Shown piece by piece: positions 1-8,993 of a stretch of 64,000 nucleotides of DNA. Source of the stretch: Pedobacter jejuensis (GTDB lineage: Bacteria; Bacteroidota; Bacteroidia; Sphingobacteriales; Sphingobacteriaceae); contig NZ_RBEE01000001.1 of assembly GCF_003725795.1 (NCBI RefSeq), positions 1 through 64,000 of the forward strand, given 5' to 3'. How positions within the stretch are numbered: the stretch's first letter is position 1; each line of letters starts with the position of its first letter. A program made the position numbers and the translations under genes. The notes beneath the pieces are model-generated. The model worked only from the letters and a program-made list of their open reading frames with translations, made no database searches and was not told where the DNA came from.

Positions 1-1
1 T

Positions 2-1465
2 AAAAACGTTGCTTCGGTTGTAGATCCAATTGATCCGAACAACCCTCAAAACCCATCAGTAGAGGTGCCAACGGAAGGGAAGATTACAGCTACTAAAACA
101 ATTGTTGGTAACCCATCGAGCGTAAAACCGAATGATGTACTGACTTACAATATTACCTTAACAAATAACTTTGGCACTGCAAAAACAGGCGTAACGGTAA
201 GTGACGCGGTTCCAACTACGCTAACAAACATCAACTCAATTAGCAATGGAGGAACCTTAACAGGCAATACAATTAACTGGTCTGCTTTGACGGTTCCTGC
301 AAATGGAACACTCGTATTGAGTTTCACTGCCACAGTCATATCAACACTTCCGGCAGGTACAACACAGATTAAAAACGTTGCCTCGGTTGTGGATCCAATT
401 GATCCGAACAACCCTGAGTTACCGGAAGTTGTGGTACCAACAGAAGGGAAGATTACTTCAACGAAAACAATTGTTGGTAATCCATCGAGCGTAAAACCAA
501 ATGATGTACTGACTTATAATATTACTTTAACAAATAACTTTGGCACTGCAAAAACAGGTGTAACGGTAAGTGACGCTGTTCCTTCAACCCTAACCAATAT
601 CACAGGAATTAGCAATGGCGGAACCTTAACCGGCAATACAATTAACTGGTCTGCTTTGACAGTTCCTGCAAACGGCAGCTTAACCTTGAGCTTCCAGGCA
701 ACGGTTATACCAACACTTCCGGCAGGCACAACACAGATTAAAAACGTTGCTTCGGTTGTGGATCCAATTGATCCGAACAATCCTGAGTTACCGGAAGTTG
801 TGGTACCAACGGAAGGCAAGATTACAGCTACTAAAACAATTGTTGGTAATCCTGCAAGTGTTAAGTCTGGCGAAGTTCTAACTTATAACATTACTTTAAC
901 GAACAGTTTTGGCACTGCAAAAACAGGAGTAAAAGTAAGTGATGACCTACCTATTCAATTACAAAATATTACCAATATCAACAATGGAGGCACATTAACA
1001 GGTAGTATAATTAATTGGAATAATTTAACTGTACCAGCAAATGGAACCTTAATCTTAAGTTTTAATGCAACAGTTAAAGTTAACTTACCTGCAAGTACCA
1101 CCAGCATCAGGAACACAGCTATAGTAACAGATCCAATCGATCCAACCAATCCGGATAAACCTTATGTAGAAGTCCCAACAACAATTAACGACCTCTTCAT
1201 TCCTAACCTTTATACTCCAAATGGCGATGGTAATAATGATACTTTCGTAATCAGAGGACTGGAAATGTTTGCCGAGAACGACCTGATTATTGTAAACCGT
1301 TGGGGTAACGAAGTTTATAAACAAAAGAACTACCAAAACAACTGGACAGGTGAAGGGCTTAATGAGGGAACATATTATTATGTGTTGCGTGTAAAAGACA
1401 CCAGTGGCTCAAATTGGAAAGTTTATAAAGGTTACATCACTTTAATTAGAGTATTTAGTAAATAA
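2..1465 (+). CDS. T9SS-exported DUF11-repeat protein, C-terminal part
   Basis: The reading frame is already open at the window edge, so the N-terminus is missing. What is visible is a stack of near-identical 123-residue DUF11-like beta-sandwich modules, each running from VPTEGKIT to [14 protein letters not shown], followed by a C-terminal domain of about 90 residues with the [11 protein letters not shown] and VNRWGNEVY signatures. That tail matches the gliding-motility-associated C-terminal domain (type B sorting signal) that directs export by the type IX secretion system. The protein is probably a long extracellular or surface-attached adhesin-like filament. T9SS genes gldJ and porV lie about 5 kb downstream. 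The exact ligand cannot be inferred. A hairpin follows the stop codon. Confidence 0.88.
   Translation, partial: KNVASVVDPIDPNNPQNPSVEVPTEGKITATKTIVGNPSSVKPNDVLTYNITLTNNFGTAKTGVTVSDAVPTTLTNINSISNGGTLTGNTINWSALTVPANGTLVLSFTATVISTLPAGTTQIKNVASVVDPIDPNNPELPEVVVPTEGKITSTKTIVGNPSSVKPNDVLTYNITLTNNFGTAKTGVTVSDAVPSTLTNITGISNGGTLTGNTINWSALTVPANGSLTLSFQATVIPTLPAGTTQIKNVASVVDPIDPNNPELPEVVVPTEGKITATKTIVGNPASVKSGEVLTYNITLTNSFGTAKTGVKVSDDLPIQLQNITNINNGGTLTGSIINWNNLTVPANGTLILSFNATVKVNLPASTTSIRNTAIVTDPIDPTNPDKPYVEVPTTINDLFIPNLYTPNGDGNNDTFVIRGLEMFAENDLIIVNRWGNEVYKQKNYQNNWTGEGLNEGTYYYVLRVKDTSGSNWKVYKGYITLIRVFSK
65..1171 (+). repeat. Three tandem 369-bp coding repeats
   Basis: Equivalent valine codons fall at 65, 434, 803 and 1172, exactly 369 bases (123 codons) apart. 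Units 1 and 2 are almost identical at the DNA level. Unit 3 has drifted, especially in its second half. Bases 2-64 are the end of a further upstream unit. The repeats encode DUF11-type modules and are prone to copy-number change by recombination or assembly collapse. Confidence 0.95.
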
Positions 1466-1478
1466 AAGAATAAAGATT

Positions 1479-1510
1479 AACCGAAGAGGCTACTATCAGC
1501 TTCTTCGGTT
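1479..1510 (+). terminator. Hairpin after the repeat protein
   Basis: A 12-base stem (1479-1490 with 1499-1510, one G-U pair) closes an 8-base loop 13 bases after the stop codon at 1465. There is no long T-run, so efficiency is uncertain, but the position fits a 3' end for the upstream gene. Confidence 0.55.
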
Positions 1511-1525
1511 ATCAATCATTTCTAT

Positions 1526-1588
1526 ATGAAAAGACTATTCATATCACTTACAATACTTCAGTTTGCCGTTAAGTTTACTCATGATTAA
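1526..1588 (+). pseudogene. Signal-peptide-like fragment, possible gene fossil
   Basis: An ATG at 1526 opens a 20-codon frame, MKRLFISLTILQFAVKFTHD, which looks like the start of an exported protein (charged N-terminus, then a hydrophobic run) before a stop. Genes downstream of T9SS cargo in Bacteroidota often encode PorP/SprF-like exported proteins, so this may be the stump of one. The fragment is short and the reading is an inference. Confidence 0.25.
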
Positions 1589-1690
1589 AAGCATATACAA
1601 TTTAGTCAGTACATGTTAACATTCTTCACCAGATCTAGTAAGTCAGCAAGCGCAAGAAACGTCAGCTTTATTTGAACAACAAAAAAAAAT

Positions 1691-1822
1691 TTAACTATTG
1701 CAAATCGTCTGTCAACGATAAAGAATTGCGATGAAATGTTGGGTTTAAAAGATGGAAAATGGACGGATCAAGGTGTTCATGACGCATTAGTCAATGAAAC
1801 TGGCGTTATGCCCGTATTGTAA
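1691..1822 (+). pseudogene. Fossil of an ABC transporter ATPase C-terminus
   Basis: The frame from 1691 reads 43 residues beginning LTIANRLSTIKNCDEMLGLK and continuing DGKWTDQGVHDALVNETGV before a TAA. This tracks the H-loop and C-terminal end of exporter-type ABC ATPases, whose usual form is [32 protein letters not shown]. The switch histidine is Asn here, and no start codon, Walker A or Walker B motif is present upstream. An A-rich run at 1680-1689 precedes it. It is a gene remnant, probably left by deletion, and is not expected to be functional. Confidence 0.7.
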
Positions 1823-1936
1823 TTATCATCTGGCTCTATTCGCAATAATAGCGAGTGTTTTTTATGTTCTATAGAACTGCTACATCCATAAATCGATTAA
1901 TATTTAATTTGTAAATATCCATAATTACATAAAACC

Positions 1937-1966
1937 TTTGTTCTTTAATAATTATTTGTAGTTTTA
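1937..1966 (+). promoter_or_regulatory. Candidate Bacteroidota promoter for the DedA operon
   Basis: TTTG at 1937-1940 and TAGTTTTA at 1959-1966 (one mismatch to TAnnTTTG) are separated by 18 bases. They lie just ahead of the ATG at 1981, the first gene of a close-packed operon. Confidence 0.45.
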
Positions 1967-1980
1967 CGAATAATCGAAAT

Positions 1981-2637
1981 ATGCAGGATTTCTGGAATAG
2001 CCTACAGCATTTAATTGACCCCAAAACATTATTGAGAGAGGGCGGTTTTTACCTTGTTGTGTTTGTGATTTTTGCAGAAACGGGTTTAGCTTTTGGTTTC
2101 TTTCTCCCAGGTGATTATTTATTGTTTCTTGCAGGCATGTTTGTTGCCAATAAACAACTGGATGTTAATATCATTACTCTAATTATATCATTAAGTATAG
2201 CGGCAGTAGTTGGTAACTTTGTAGGTTATTGGTTTGGGCACAAAACAGGTCCATCACTGTATCACAGAAAGGATTCTTTCTTTTTTAAGAAAAAATATTT
2301 GCGTTCTGCAGAGGCCTATTACAATAAGCAGGGCGCTTTTGCGCTAATAATGGGAAGATTTGTTCCCATAGTTAGAACTTTTGCACCGATTTTTGCTGGT
2401 GTGGTAAAAATGGACTTTAAAAAATTTGCTTTTTACAACATTGTAGGAGGTGTTTTATGGGCCTGTTCATTAACTTTATTAGGCTATTTTTTAGGCATAA
2501 AGTTTAAAGAAGAAATAAACGATTATTTATTATATATTATTATTGGATTTATACTTATCACAACTATCCCTTTATTGATTACCTTTGTAAAAAGTAAAGT
2601 TGGTAGCTCTGACGAAGAAAAGACAGATTTAAATTAA
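1981..2637 (+). CDS. DedA family membrane protein
   Basis: A 218-residue integral membrane protein of the DedA/SNARE-associated (VTT) family. Members act in undecaprenyl-phosphate or phospholipid recycling across the inner membrane and affect membrane potential. Diagnostic segments are [19 protein letters not shown] (residues 31-49), [13 protein letters not shown] (78-90) and [16 protein letters not shown] (125-140), the arginine-bearing re-entrant loop typical of the family, followed by further membrane segments. Length is normal. The ppa start lies two bases after this stop, so the two are probably co-transcribed. The specific lipid substrate cannot be assigned. Confidence 0.92.
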   Translation: MQDFWNSLQHLIDPKTLLREGGFYLVVFVIFAETGLAFGFFLPGDYLLFLAGMFVANKQLDVNIITLIISLSIAAVVGNFVGYWFGHKTGPSLYHRKDSFFFKKKYLRSAEAYYNKQGAFALIMGRFVPIVRTFAPIFAGVVKMDFKKFAFYNIVGGVLWACSLTLLGYFLGIKFKEEINDYLLYIIIGFILITTIPLLITFVKSKVGSSDEEKTDLN

Positions 2638-2639
2638 AA

Positions 2640-3191
2640 ATGGCAAAAGACGATCATCACGCATGGCATAGCGTATCTCCTGGAAAAAACGTTCCAGAAG
2701 TTGTAAACGCAATTATTGAAATCCCAAAAGGCTCAAAAGCCAAATATGAAATAGATAAAGAATCTGGTTTGATTAAATTAGACAGGGTTCTTTTTTCATC
2801 TGTAATGTACCCAGCAAACTATGGTTTTATCCCACAAACATATTGTGATGATAAAGATCCATTGGACATATTAGTCCTATGTTCGGTAGATGTATTCCCA
2901 ATGACTTTGATAGAAGCTAAAGTTGTTGGTGTTATGCACATGGTTGATAATGGCGAGCAAGATGATAAAATCATCGCTGTTGCTGCTCATGATATGTCGG
3001 TAAATTACATTAATGATTTAGATGAATTACCGCCACACCAAATGAAAGAAATTGTTCGTTTCTTTCAGGATTATAAAGCGTTAGAAGAGAAAAACGTAAC
3101 CATCGAACATTTACTTGGTGTTCGTTATGCGCATAAGGTAATTAAAGAAAGCATAGAACTTTATAACACAACATTTAGAGAATTAGCTTAA
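2640..3191 (+). CDS. ppa: Inorganic pyrophosphatase (family I)
   Basis: A soluble 183-residue enzyme that hydrolyses pyrophosphate to two phosphates, pulling biosynthetic reactions forward. Family I signatures are present: [11 protein letters not shown] (27-37), [11 protein letters not shown] (57-67) and the metal-binding DDKDPLD (70-76), with a further acidic pair in GEQDDK (105-110). Length matches the bacterial family I enzyme. It sits between dedA (2-base gap) and the CNNM/CorC gene, whose ATG overlaps the ppa stop by one base, which suggests translational coupling in an operon. Confidence 0.96.
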   Translation: MAKDDHHAWHSVSPGKNVPEVVNAIIEIPKGSKAKYEIDKESGLIKLDRVLFSSVMYPANYGFIPQTYCDDKDPLDILVLCSVDVFPMTLIEAKVVGVMHMVDNGEQDDKIIAVAAHDMSVNYINDLDELPPHQMKEIVRFFQDYKALEEKNVTIEHLLGVRYAHKVIKESIELYNTTFRELA

Positions 3192-4615
3192 TGGATTTAC
3201 CCACGGTCTGTTTGTTTTTAAATTTAGAGTTAAGTACAATCTTACCAACAAACGTAGTTTTGGTTGCTTTACAAGAGCCAGATACATCATCAATTGGATG
3301 GAGATTAATCTTCGCATTATTTTTAGTTTTACTTAACGGATTTTTTGTTGCTGCCGAGTTTGCAATTGTAAAAGTTAGGGCATCACAAATAGAAATTAAA
3401 GCCAAATCTGGCAGTCGGGTTGGTAAAATGGCAAAAGGTATTATCCACAATTTGGATGGATATCTTGCCGCAACACAGCTAGGTATAACGCTTGCATCAC
3501 TTGGTTTAGGTTGGGTTGGTGAAGGCGTTATGCATACCATTTTCAAAAATCTTTTTGATAGTTTGCAATGGGGTTTTAGCGAAGCTTTTATACATTCTGC
3601 ATCTACAGTTGTTGCATTTTCTGTGATAACCATTATGCATATTGTTTTTGGAGAGTTGGCGCCAAAATCATTTGCAATTCAACGACCAGTAGCAACTACG
3701 CTTTTCATTGCTGTTCCGCTTCAAGTATTTTATGTTGTTTTTAGGCCTTTTATATGGACACTTAACAACCTTGCTGCAATCATTTTAAAACCTTTTGGTA
3801 TCGACACCTCTGCAGGTCATGAATCGTTACACAGTACCGAAGAACTTCAATATTTACTGGATCAAGGTAAGGAAAGCGGTGCATTAGATAACAATGAGCA
3901 CGAATTGATTAAAAACGTTTTTGATTTTAATGAGCGTGTTGTTAAAAATATCATGGTTCCACGAACCAAAATTTCCGGTGTTGAATTAACTTCTCCAAAA
4001 GAACAAGTTATTGACACAATTATTAAAGAAGGTTATTCTCGTTTACCTGTTTACGATGAAATAATGGATAAGATTGTGGGTATAATTCATGCCAAGGATA
4101 TTTTACCATTGGTTGCGGCAGGTAATCAACACTGGACTTTAAACGACATTATTCGTAAACCATATTTCGTTACAGAAACAAAAAAGATTAACGATTTAAT
4201 GAGTGAGCTGCAAAGCAACCGCATTCAAATTGCAATTGTTTTAGATGAATTTGGTGGTACAGCTGGTATGGTTACCCTGGAAGATATCGTAGAAGAACTT
4301 GTCGGCGAAATTCAGGATGAATATGATGAAGAGAAACCTTTGGTTGAAAAAATATCTGATAATGAATTTATAGTAAATGCCTTTGCAACGGTTTATGATG
4401 TTAACGAGCATTTGCCACATGATTTACCAGAGGATGAAGATTTTGATACCATAGGAGGTTTAGTTTCTCATGTGTTCGAACGCATTCCTGAAGTTGGTGA
4501 AAGCAACGAATCTTATGGATATTTATTTACCATCCTGAAGAAAACAGAACAGAATATCGAAACCATTAAATTAGAATTGGTTATAAATAAATCAGATATG
4601 GTTGATAATCACTAA
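3191..4615 (+). CDS. CNNM/CorC-type transporter (hemolysin family)
   Basis: A 474-residue membrane protein of the HlyC/CorC (CNNM) family, associated with Mg2+ or Co2+ transport or its regulation. Order of parts: a short N-terminal extension, the DUF21 membrane domain (about residues 35-200, with LNGFFVAAEFAIVK and the GLGWVGEGV segment), paired CBS domains (about 220-345, VKNIMVPRT through IQIAIVLDEFGGTAGMVTLED), and the C-terminal CorC_HlyC domain (about 370-455). The predicted start overlaps the ppa stop. The first 35 residues are not conserved-looking, so a later start is possible. The older name hemolysin is historical and does not imply toxicity. Confidence 0.9.
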   Translation: MDLPTVCLFLNLELSTILPTNVVLVALQEPDTSSIGWRLIFALFLVLLNGFFVAAEFAIVKVRASQIEIKAKSGSRVGKMAKGIIHNLDGYLAATQLGITLASLGLGWVGEGVMHTIFKNLFDSLQWGFSEAFIHSASTVVAFSVITIMHIVFGELAPKSFAIQRPVATTLFIAVPLQVFYVVFRPFIWTLNNLAAIILKPFGIDTSAGHESLHSTEELQYLLDQGKESGALDNNEHELIKNVFDFNERVVKNIMVPRTKISGVELTSPKEQVIDTIIKEGYSRLPVYDEIMDKIVGIIHAKDILPLVAAGNQHWTLNDIIRKPYFVTETKKINDLMSELQSNRIQIAIVLDEFGGTAGMVTLEDIVEELVGEIQDEYDEEKPLVEKISDNEFIVNAFATVYDVNEHLPHDLPEDEDFDTIGGLVSHVFERIPEVGESNESYGYLFTILKKTEQNIETIKLELVINKSDMVDNH

Positions 4616-4623
4616 TTTCAACT

Positions 4624-5340
4624 ATGCATATTTTTTATACTCCAGATATAACCCAAAATACTTACACACTTAATGAAGAAGAAAGCAAGCATTGTGTAAG
4701 AGTTTTGCGCTTACCTGTAGGTACTATTGTAAATCTGGTTGATGGAAGAGGAGGTTTTTATACAGCTGAAATAACTTCAGACAATCCTAAAAAGGTAATA
4801 TTATTCATTAAACAAGTAGAGCGGGAATTCCATAAAAGGAATCATTACCTCCATATTGCAGTTGCACCAACCAAAAATATCGATCGCATAGAATGGTTTT
4901 TAGAGAAGGCAACGGAACTAGGAATAGATGAGATTACACCAATCATTTCCCATCGTTCTGAACGTAGAATTGTGAAAGAAGATAGGTTGAATAAGGTCAT
5001 AACATCAGCTGTGAAGCAATCTATCAAAGCTTATCATCCTAAGCTAAATGAAGCCATTTCATTTAAGGAATTTCTAAAGATTCCTTTTGATGGCGATATG
5101 TTAATTGCGCATTGCATTGATAACGAAGAAAAGAAATACATTTCAGAGCTTATTGTTCCTCAGCATAAATATTTAGTTCTTATTGGTCCGGAAGGCGACT
5201 TTACGCCCGAAGAGGTTAATCTTGCTTTGAAAAAAGGCTTTAAAGCCTTAACTTTAGGTAACAATCGGCTTAGAACCGAAACTGCGGCACTCGCTGCCTG
5301 CTTTGAAATAAATTACCTAAACCGCAATGAGAAGAGTTGA
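4624..5340 (+). CDS. rsmE: 16S rRNA (uracil-1498-N3)-methyltransferase
   Basis: A 238-residue SPOUT-class methyltransferase that methylates N3 of U1498 in 16S rRNA using S-adenosylmethionine. The N-terminal PUA-like part contains EEESKHCVRVLRLPVG. The C-terminal knot contains EWFLEKATELGIDEITPI, then the SAM-binding LIGPEGDFTPEEV (about 187-199) and LGNNRLRTETAALAA. Length is typical. It follows the CNNM gene by 8 bases and runs into the DUF4159 gene, so it belongs to the same forward cluster. Confidence 0.95.
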   Translation: MHIFYTPDITQNTYTLNEEESKHCVRVLRLPVGTIVNLVDGRGGFYTAEITSDNPKKVILFIKQVEREFHKRNHYLHIAVAPTKNIDRIEWFLEKATELGIDEITPIISHRSERRIVKEDRLNKVITSAVKQSIKAYHPKLNEAISFKEFLKIPFDGDMLIAHCIDNEEKKYISELIVPQHKYLVLIGPEGDFTPEEVNLALKKGFKALTLGNNRLRTETAALAACFEINYLNRNEKS

Positions 5341-5359
5341 ATGTTGTAAGTTAAAAATT

Positions 5360-6052
5360 ATGGATTTGAGTTCATTGTCGTTAAAACGGTTACTTTCATT
5401 CTCTTTTATCTTTATCTCTTGCTTCTTCTTCCTTATTCTCGTTTCATTTGCTCCTCCTTCTTATCGAATGGCGAAATTGAAATATAACGGTGGTGGAGAT
5501 TGGTATGCAGATAGAACTGCTTTGCCAAACCTGATTGCTTTCTGTAATTCGAATCTTAAAACAAATTTTTATCCCGAAGAAAGTATTGTAGAGGTTGGTA
5601 GTAAAGAAATTTTCAATTTCCCGTTTGTATATATGACCGGGCATGGTAATGTTGTTTTTAGCGAGCAAGAGGTTAAAAATTTGAGGCAATATTTAATTGG
5701 CGGTGGCTTTCTGCATATTGACGATAATTACGGATTGGATAAATTTATAAGGCCCCAAATGAAAAAGGTATTTCCTGAACTGGAGTTTGTAGAATTGCCT
5801 GCTAATCACGTCTTATATAATCAGAAATTTAAATTTCCGAGTGGATTGCCTAAAATACATGAACATGATAACAAACGACCTCAAGGTTTTGCATTAATTT
5901 ATAAAGGTAGAGTTGTTTGCTATTATACATTCGAGTGTGATTTAGGCAATGGTTGGGAAGATTTTGGGACATATCCTGAAGATTCTCAAGAAACACGCTT
6001 AAAAGCTTTAAAAATGGGCGCTAATTTAGTTCAGTATGCTTTAACTCAATAA
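5360..6052 (+). CDS. DUF4159 domain protein
   Basis: About 230 residues. An N-terminal membrane anchor (LLSFSFIFISCFFFLILVSF) is followed by a DUF4159 domain, recognisable from AKLKYNGGGDWYADRTALPNL, FVYMTGHGNVVFSEQEV and LIGGGFLHIDDNYGLD. The biochemical role of the family is unknown. The fold is thought to resemble glutamine-amidotransferase or VWA-associated domains of envelope proteins. An upstream in-frame ATG at 5327, inside rsmE, would add 11 residues (MRRVECCKLKI) that do not look like a signal. The ATG at 5360 gives a clean membrane-anchor N-terminus 19 bases after rsmE. The start choice is a judgement. Confidence 0.85.
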   Translation: MDLSSLSLKRLLSFSFIFISCFFFLILVSFAPPSYRMAKLKYNGGGDWYADRTALPNLIAFCNSNLKTNFYPEESIVEVGSKEIFNFPFVYMTGHGNVVFSEQEVKNLRQYLIGGGFLHIDDNYGLDKFIRPQMKKVFPELEFVELPANHVLYNQKFKFPSGLPKIHEHDNKRPQGFALIYKGRVVCYYTFECDLGNGWEDFGTYPEDSQETRLKALKMGANLVQYALTQ

Positions 6053-6054
6053 TT

Positions 6055-6555
6055 ATGTACAAAGTAAAGGTTAATGAAAAATTTCTATTTGATTTAGATA
6101 CCACTGGTGCTAATACCTTATTAAATGGCGAGCCAATAGATATTGATATTAGTGCATTAGGCAATAATTTGTCTAATGTTATTTATCAAAATAAATCTTT
6201 CAATACAGAAGTAGTCGAGATTAATAAGGCTGAAAAAAGCTGTAAGATAAAAGTCAACGGTAATATTTATGCTGTTTCTTTAGAAGATAAGTTTGATCAA
6301 CTATTAAAACAATTGGGACTTGATAATTTAGCATCAAATAAAGTAGCTGAAATTAAAGCGCCTATGCCCGGATTGGTTTTGAATGTAATGGTAGAAGAGG
6401 GTTCAGAGATAAAGAAAGGTGATAACTTGTTAATTTTAGAAGCCATGAAGATGGAAAACATTCTAAAATCATCAACGGATGGTATTGTAAAAAAGGTTAC
6501 TGTAAAGCAAGGTGATAAGGTAGAAAAAAATCAAATCTTAATCCAATTCAAGTAG
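6055..6555 (+). CDS. Biotin carboxyl carrier protein-like subunit
   Basis: A 166-residue protein whose last 75 residues are a biotinyl/lipoyl carrier domain: IKAPMPGLVLNVMVEEGSEI, then EAMKMEN with the lysine that receives biotin (about residue 132), and KVTVKQGDKVEKNQILIQF. The N-terminal half is the extension seen in the carrier subunits of Bacteroidota acyl-CoA carboxylases such as propionyl-CoA carboxylase. It begins two bases after DUF4159. No biotin carboxylase or carboxyltransferase gene is adjacent, so the partner must be encoded elsewhere. A bidirectional terminator follows. Confidence 0.88.
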   Translation: MYKVKVNEKFLFDLDTTGANTLLNGEPIDIDISALGNNLSNVIYQNKSFNTEVVEINKAEKSCKIKVNGNIYAVSLEDKFDQLLKQLGLDNLASNKVAEIKAPMPGLVLNVMVEEGSEIKKGDNLLILEAMKMENILKSSTDGIVKKVTVKQGDKVEKNQILIQFK

Positions 6556-6624
6556 CTATTAAAAGCTCAATAGCATAATGTATTGATAAAATAACTACAC
6601 CATAAATTATAGATTTAAGAACAA

Positions 6625-6656
6625 AAAAAAATCCCGAATAGAAATCGGGATTTTTT
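6625..6656. terminator. Bidirectional intrinsic terminator
   Basis: ATCCCGA (6631-6637) pairs with TCGGGAT (6645-6651), extended by an A-run on the left and a T-run on the right. It sits between the converging carrier-protein gene and gldJ, so it can serve both strands. Confidence 0.92.
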
Positions 6657-6659
6657 ATT

Positions 6660-8318
6660 TTATCTTTTTGGATTAAAAGGTTTTGCTTTAGCCTGTTTAA
6701 AGTTTCGTTTTCCAGCGGTACTAATCTCTGGAGCGCCTAGCATTGTCATAGCGCAACGGAAACCAACTTCGGCAGATGCATCGTCTTGCTGTAAGAATCT
6801 ACGAGTAGCTGGATTTAACCAATAAGCCATATCGTTCCATGAACCACCTTTGTAAACTCTCGATTTATCATTAACTAAAGAAACACCTTCTTCATTTAAT
6901 AACTTATTCTGTCTGTCACGGTATCCACGTTCATCTGCCTGGTACGAAGTTACCATACCTTTAGGATCCGGTGATTTAGAAATTGAATCGGCTCTTTTTG
7001 CTAAAGCTTGTTTATCTGCCCAGCTTAATTTTTTACCCGAATAGGCATTTTCTTTAATCGGTTTGCCATATTTATCTAAAGCAATTTTTCCATTTGCAGC
7101 ATCAGAAAGCTGTTTATCTTGAAACTGGTTACCACGATACGGGTTAAAAGCTTCAGCATCAGTAAAAGTTCCGGTACGGTAAACATCATTTACCCATTCG
7201 TTAACATTACCAGCCATATTGTACAAGCCAAAATCGTTTGGAGTATATGATATAACAGGAACAGTTAAATCACCTTTATCATTTAAAGAACCACCAACAC
7301 CCATGTAATCACCTTGTGCTCTTTTAAAGTTAGCTTGTATTAAACCTCGTGTTTTTTTACTTGCCGAACTCACACCTAATCCGTTCCACGGATAAATTTT
7401 ATTTTGATTAATGTTTTCGTATTCTGTATTACCAATTAATCCTAAAGCTGCATATTCCCATTCTGCTTCAGTCGGTAAACGATAGGGTTGCATAATTACC
7501 CCATCCTCTAAAGTCGCATTTCTAGTTGGAACTGCGTTACCACCTCTTCCTCCTGCAGCACCAATAGATGCTCCAGCTTTGGCGTTATAATCTTTAGGTG
7601 CGTTTTTACCTTTATCATCATATTGGCCATTTAAATAGGCATCCGTGTTGAAAGGTTTATCAGGTCTTGCAGCAGTTGTAGTTCCTGTAGTTGTATTTCC
7701 TCTAGCAGGATTATTGCCTGCAGCTAAAGTTTTGTAATCGGTTAAAATTCCCTTCTGGCGTAAAATGTATTCGTTAGCCTGAGAAGTCCTCCATTCGCAA
7801 AAACGAGATGCTTGCTCCCAGCTTACACCAACTACAGGATAATCTCTATAAGCCGGATGCCTTAAATAGTTATCAACGTAAGGTTCATTATATGAAAGAG
7901 CCCTGCGCCAAACCAAAGTATCGGGTAATTCATTGTAATAAAATTCGCGGTCTTCTGGGTAACTGGTTCTAATCCAATGTAAATATTCTAACCAATCGGT
8001 ATTAGAAACCTCAGTTTCATCCATATAAAAGGAAGGAACTGTAACCTGTCTTTTATAATTGTAAATGTTTGGTTCAACGCCTGCAACCTCAATTGCGCTA
8101 CCTCCAACAACCAAAACTCCACCTTCGATAGGAATTAAACCTGGTCCTGGTGCACGTTTGTAGTTGCTAGCTACGGCAAAACTGCCATAAGTTTTATTAT
8201 TCTTATCTGCATAAGGAATACCTGTTTTGCTAGATGCACCACTTTTGTTTCCACCACAAGAGGAAAGTAAAGCTGCAAGGGCAAGGCAAGAAAAAGAATA
8301 TAGTAGTTGTTTTTTCAT
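6660..8318 (-). CDS. gldJ: Gliding motility / T9SS lipoprotein GldJ
   Basis: A 552-residue lipoprotein with a signal peptide ending in LLSSC (lipidated Cys21) and a formylglycine-generating-enzyme (SUMF1) fold. GldJ-type landmarks are SFYMDETEVSNTDWLEYLHW, LPDTLVWRRALSYNEPYVDN, YLRHPAYRDYPVVGVSWEQA, PYRLPTEAEWEYAA, YNMAGNVNEWVNDVYR and KGGSWNDMAYWLNPATRRFL, the last near the C-terminus. GldJ is an outer-membrane-associated component of the type IX secretion and gliding apparatus, and the SUMF1 fold is structural there. A region rich in Gly, Asn and Thr (about 200-255) interrupts the fold. The gene diverges from porV across about 675 bases. Confidence 0.88.
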   Translation of the reverse strand: MKKQLLYSFSCLALAALLSSCGGNKSGASSKTGIPYADKNNKTYGSFAVASNYKRAPGPGLIPIEGGVLVVGGSAIEVAGVEPNIYNYKRQVTVPSFYMDETEVSNTDWLEYLHWIRTSYPEDREFYYNELPDTLVWRRALSYNEPYVDNYLRHPAYRDYPVVGVSWEQASRFCEWRTSQANEYILRQKGILTDYKTLAAGNNPARGNTTTGTTTAARPDKPFNTDAYLNGQYDDKGKNAPKDYNAKAGASIGAAGGRGGNAVPTRNATLEDGVIMQPYRLPTEAEWEYAALGLIGNTEYENINQNKIYPWNGLGVSSASKKTRGLIQANFKRAQGDYMGVGGSLNDKGDLTVPVISYTPNDFGLYNMAGNVNEWVNDVYRTGTFTDAEAFNPYRGNQFQDKQLSDAANGKIALDKYGKPIKENAYSGKKLSWADKQALAKRADSISKSPDPKGMVTSYQADERGYRDRQNKLLNEEGVSLVNDKSRVYKGGSWNDMAYWLNPATRRFLQQDDASAEVGFRCAMTMLGAPEISTAGKRNFKQAKAKPFNPKR

Positions 8319-8993
8319 AAATGCTATATAGTATGAACTAAGGCTTATTCAACTGATAAAATTACAGAAATTTTAATGATTTAGTAATAATTGTGTTAAT
8401 AAAAATTTGGTTCATGTTTTTTAAGCATAACGGATTAATGATTAATGTATTGTGTATGCCTTAAAATAGTTATAGGTATGGATATATGCACAAGTTGGGT
8501 GCTAATTTTAGTGTATTTATTGTCTATTAAATCATTCCAAATAAATTTTACAAAAAGGTAAAGTCATGTTAAAAGAATTTTTCATTATAATTGGCACTAT
8601 CATCTATACTTCTTAATATGCGGCAATTATTTCGACATTAGATTTGAAAATCGAATCGTCAATAATTTAAGGTAAAATTACTAAGGGAAATTTCAAGAAT
8701 TCCGACTTAAGCCTCATAATTTTTTCCCTCAACTTTGGGATAAAAATTAACAGTAACCTGAAAAATTAATAATTCAATTTCTGATAAATTAAATAACTTG
8801 TTAATTAAAAAGAACTATGCATTTTTTAGAATATCCAGCTGAAAGATTTATGTATAAAAATTGCAGATTTAGTTAGGATGATTTTAAAAATCCGTAAGTT
8901 TATTGTAAAATATATTTACTGCCTGTTCGTTTGATAAATATATTATTCAAAAATATTAACTTACGCAAAATCTTAAATCACGTACCTATCAGG
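8319..8993. other. Long intergenic region between gldJ and porV
   Basis: AT-rich, with no convincing coding frame. A hairpin lies at 8718-8748 (AATTTTTTCCC with GGGATAAAAATT, one bulge). CGTAAGTT at 8893-8900 is repeated inverted at 8959-8966. No consensus TAnnTTTG box was found close to either start. In some Bacteroidota porU sits next to porV. No porU remnant was recognised here. Confidence 0.5.

Noticed and set aside
145..1149. Long minus-strand open frames over the 369-bp repeats
   Set aside because: They are antisense shadows of the repeated plus-strand protein, recur with the repeat period, and show no protein-like features.
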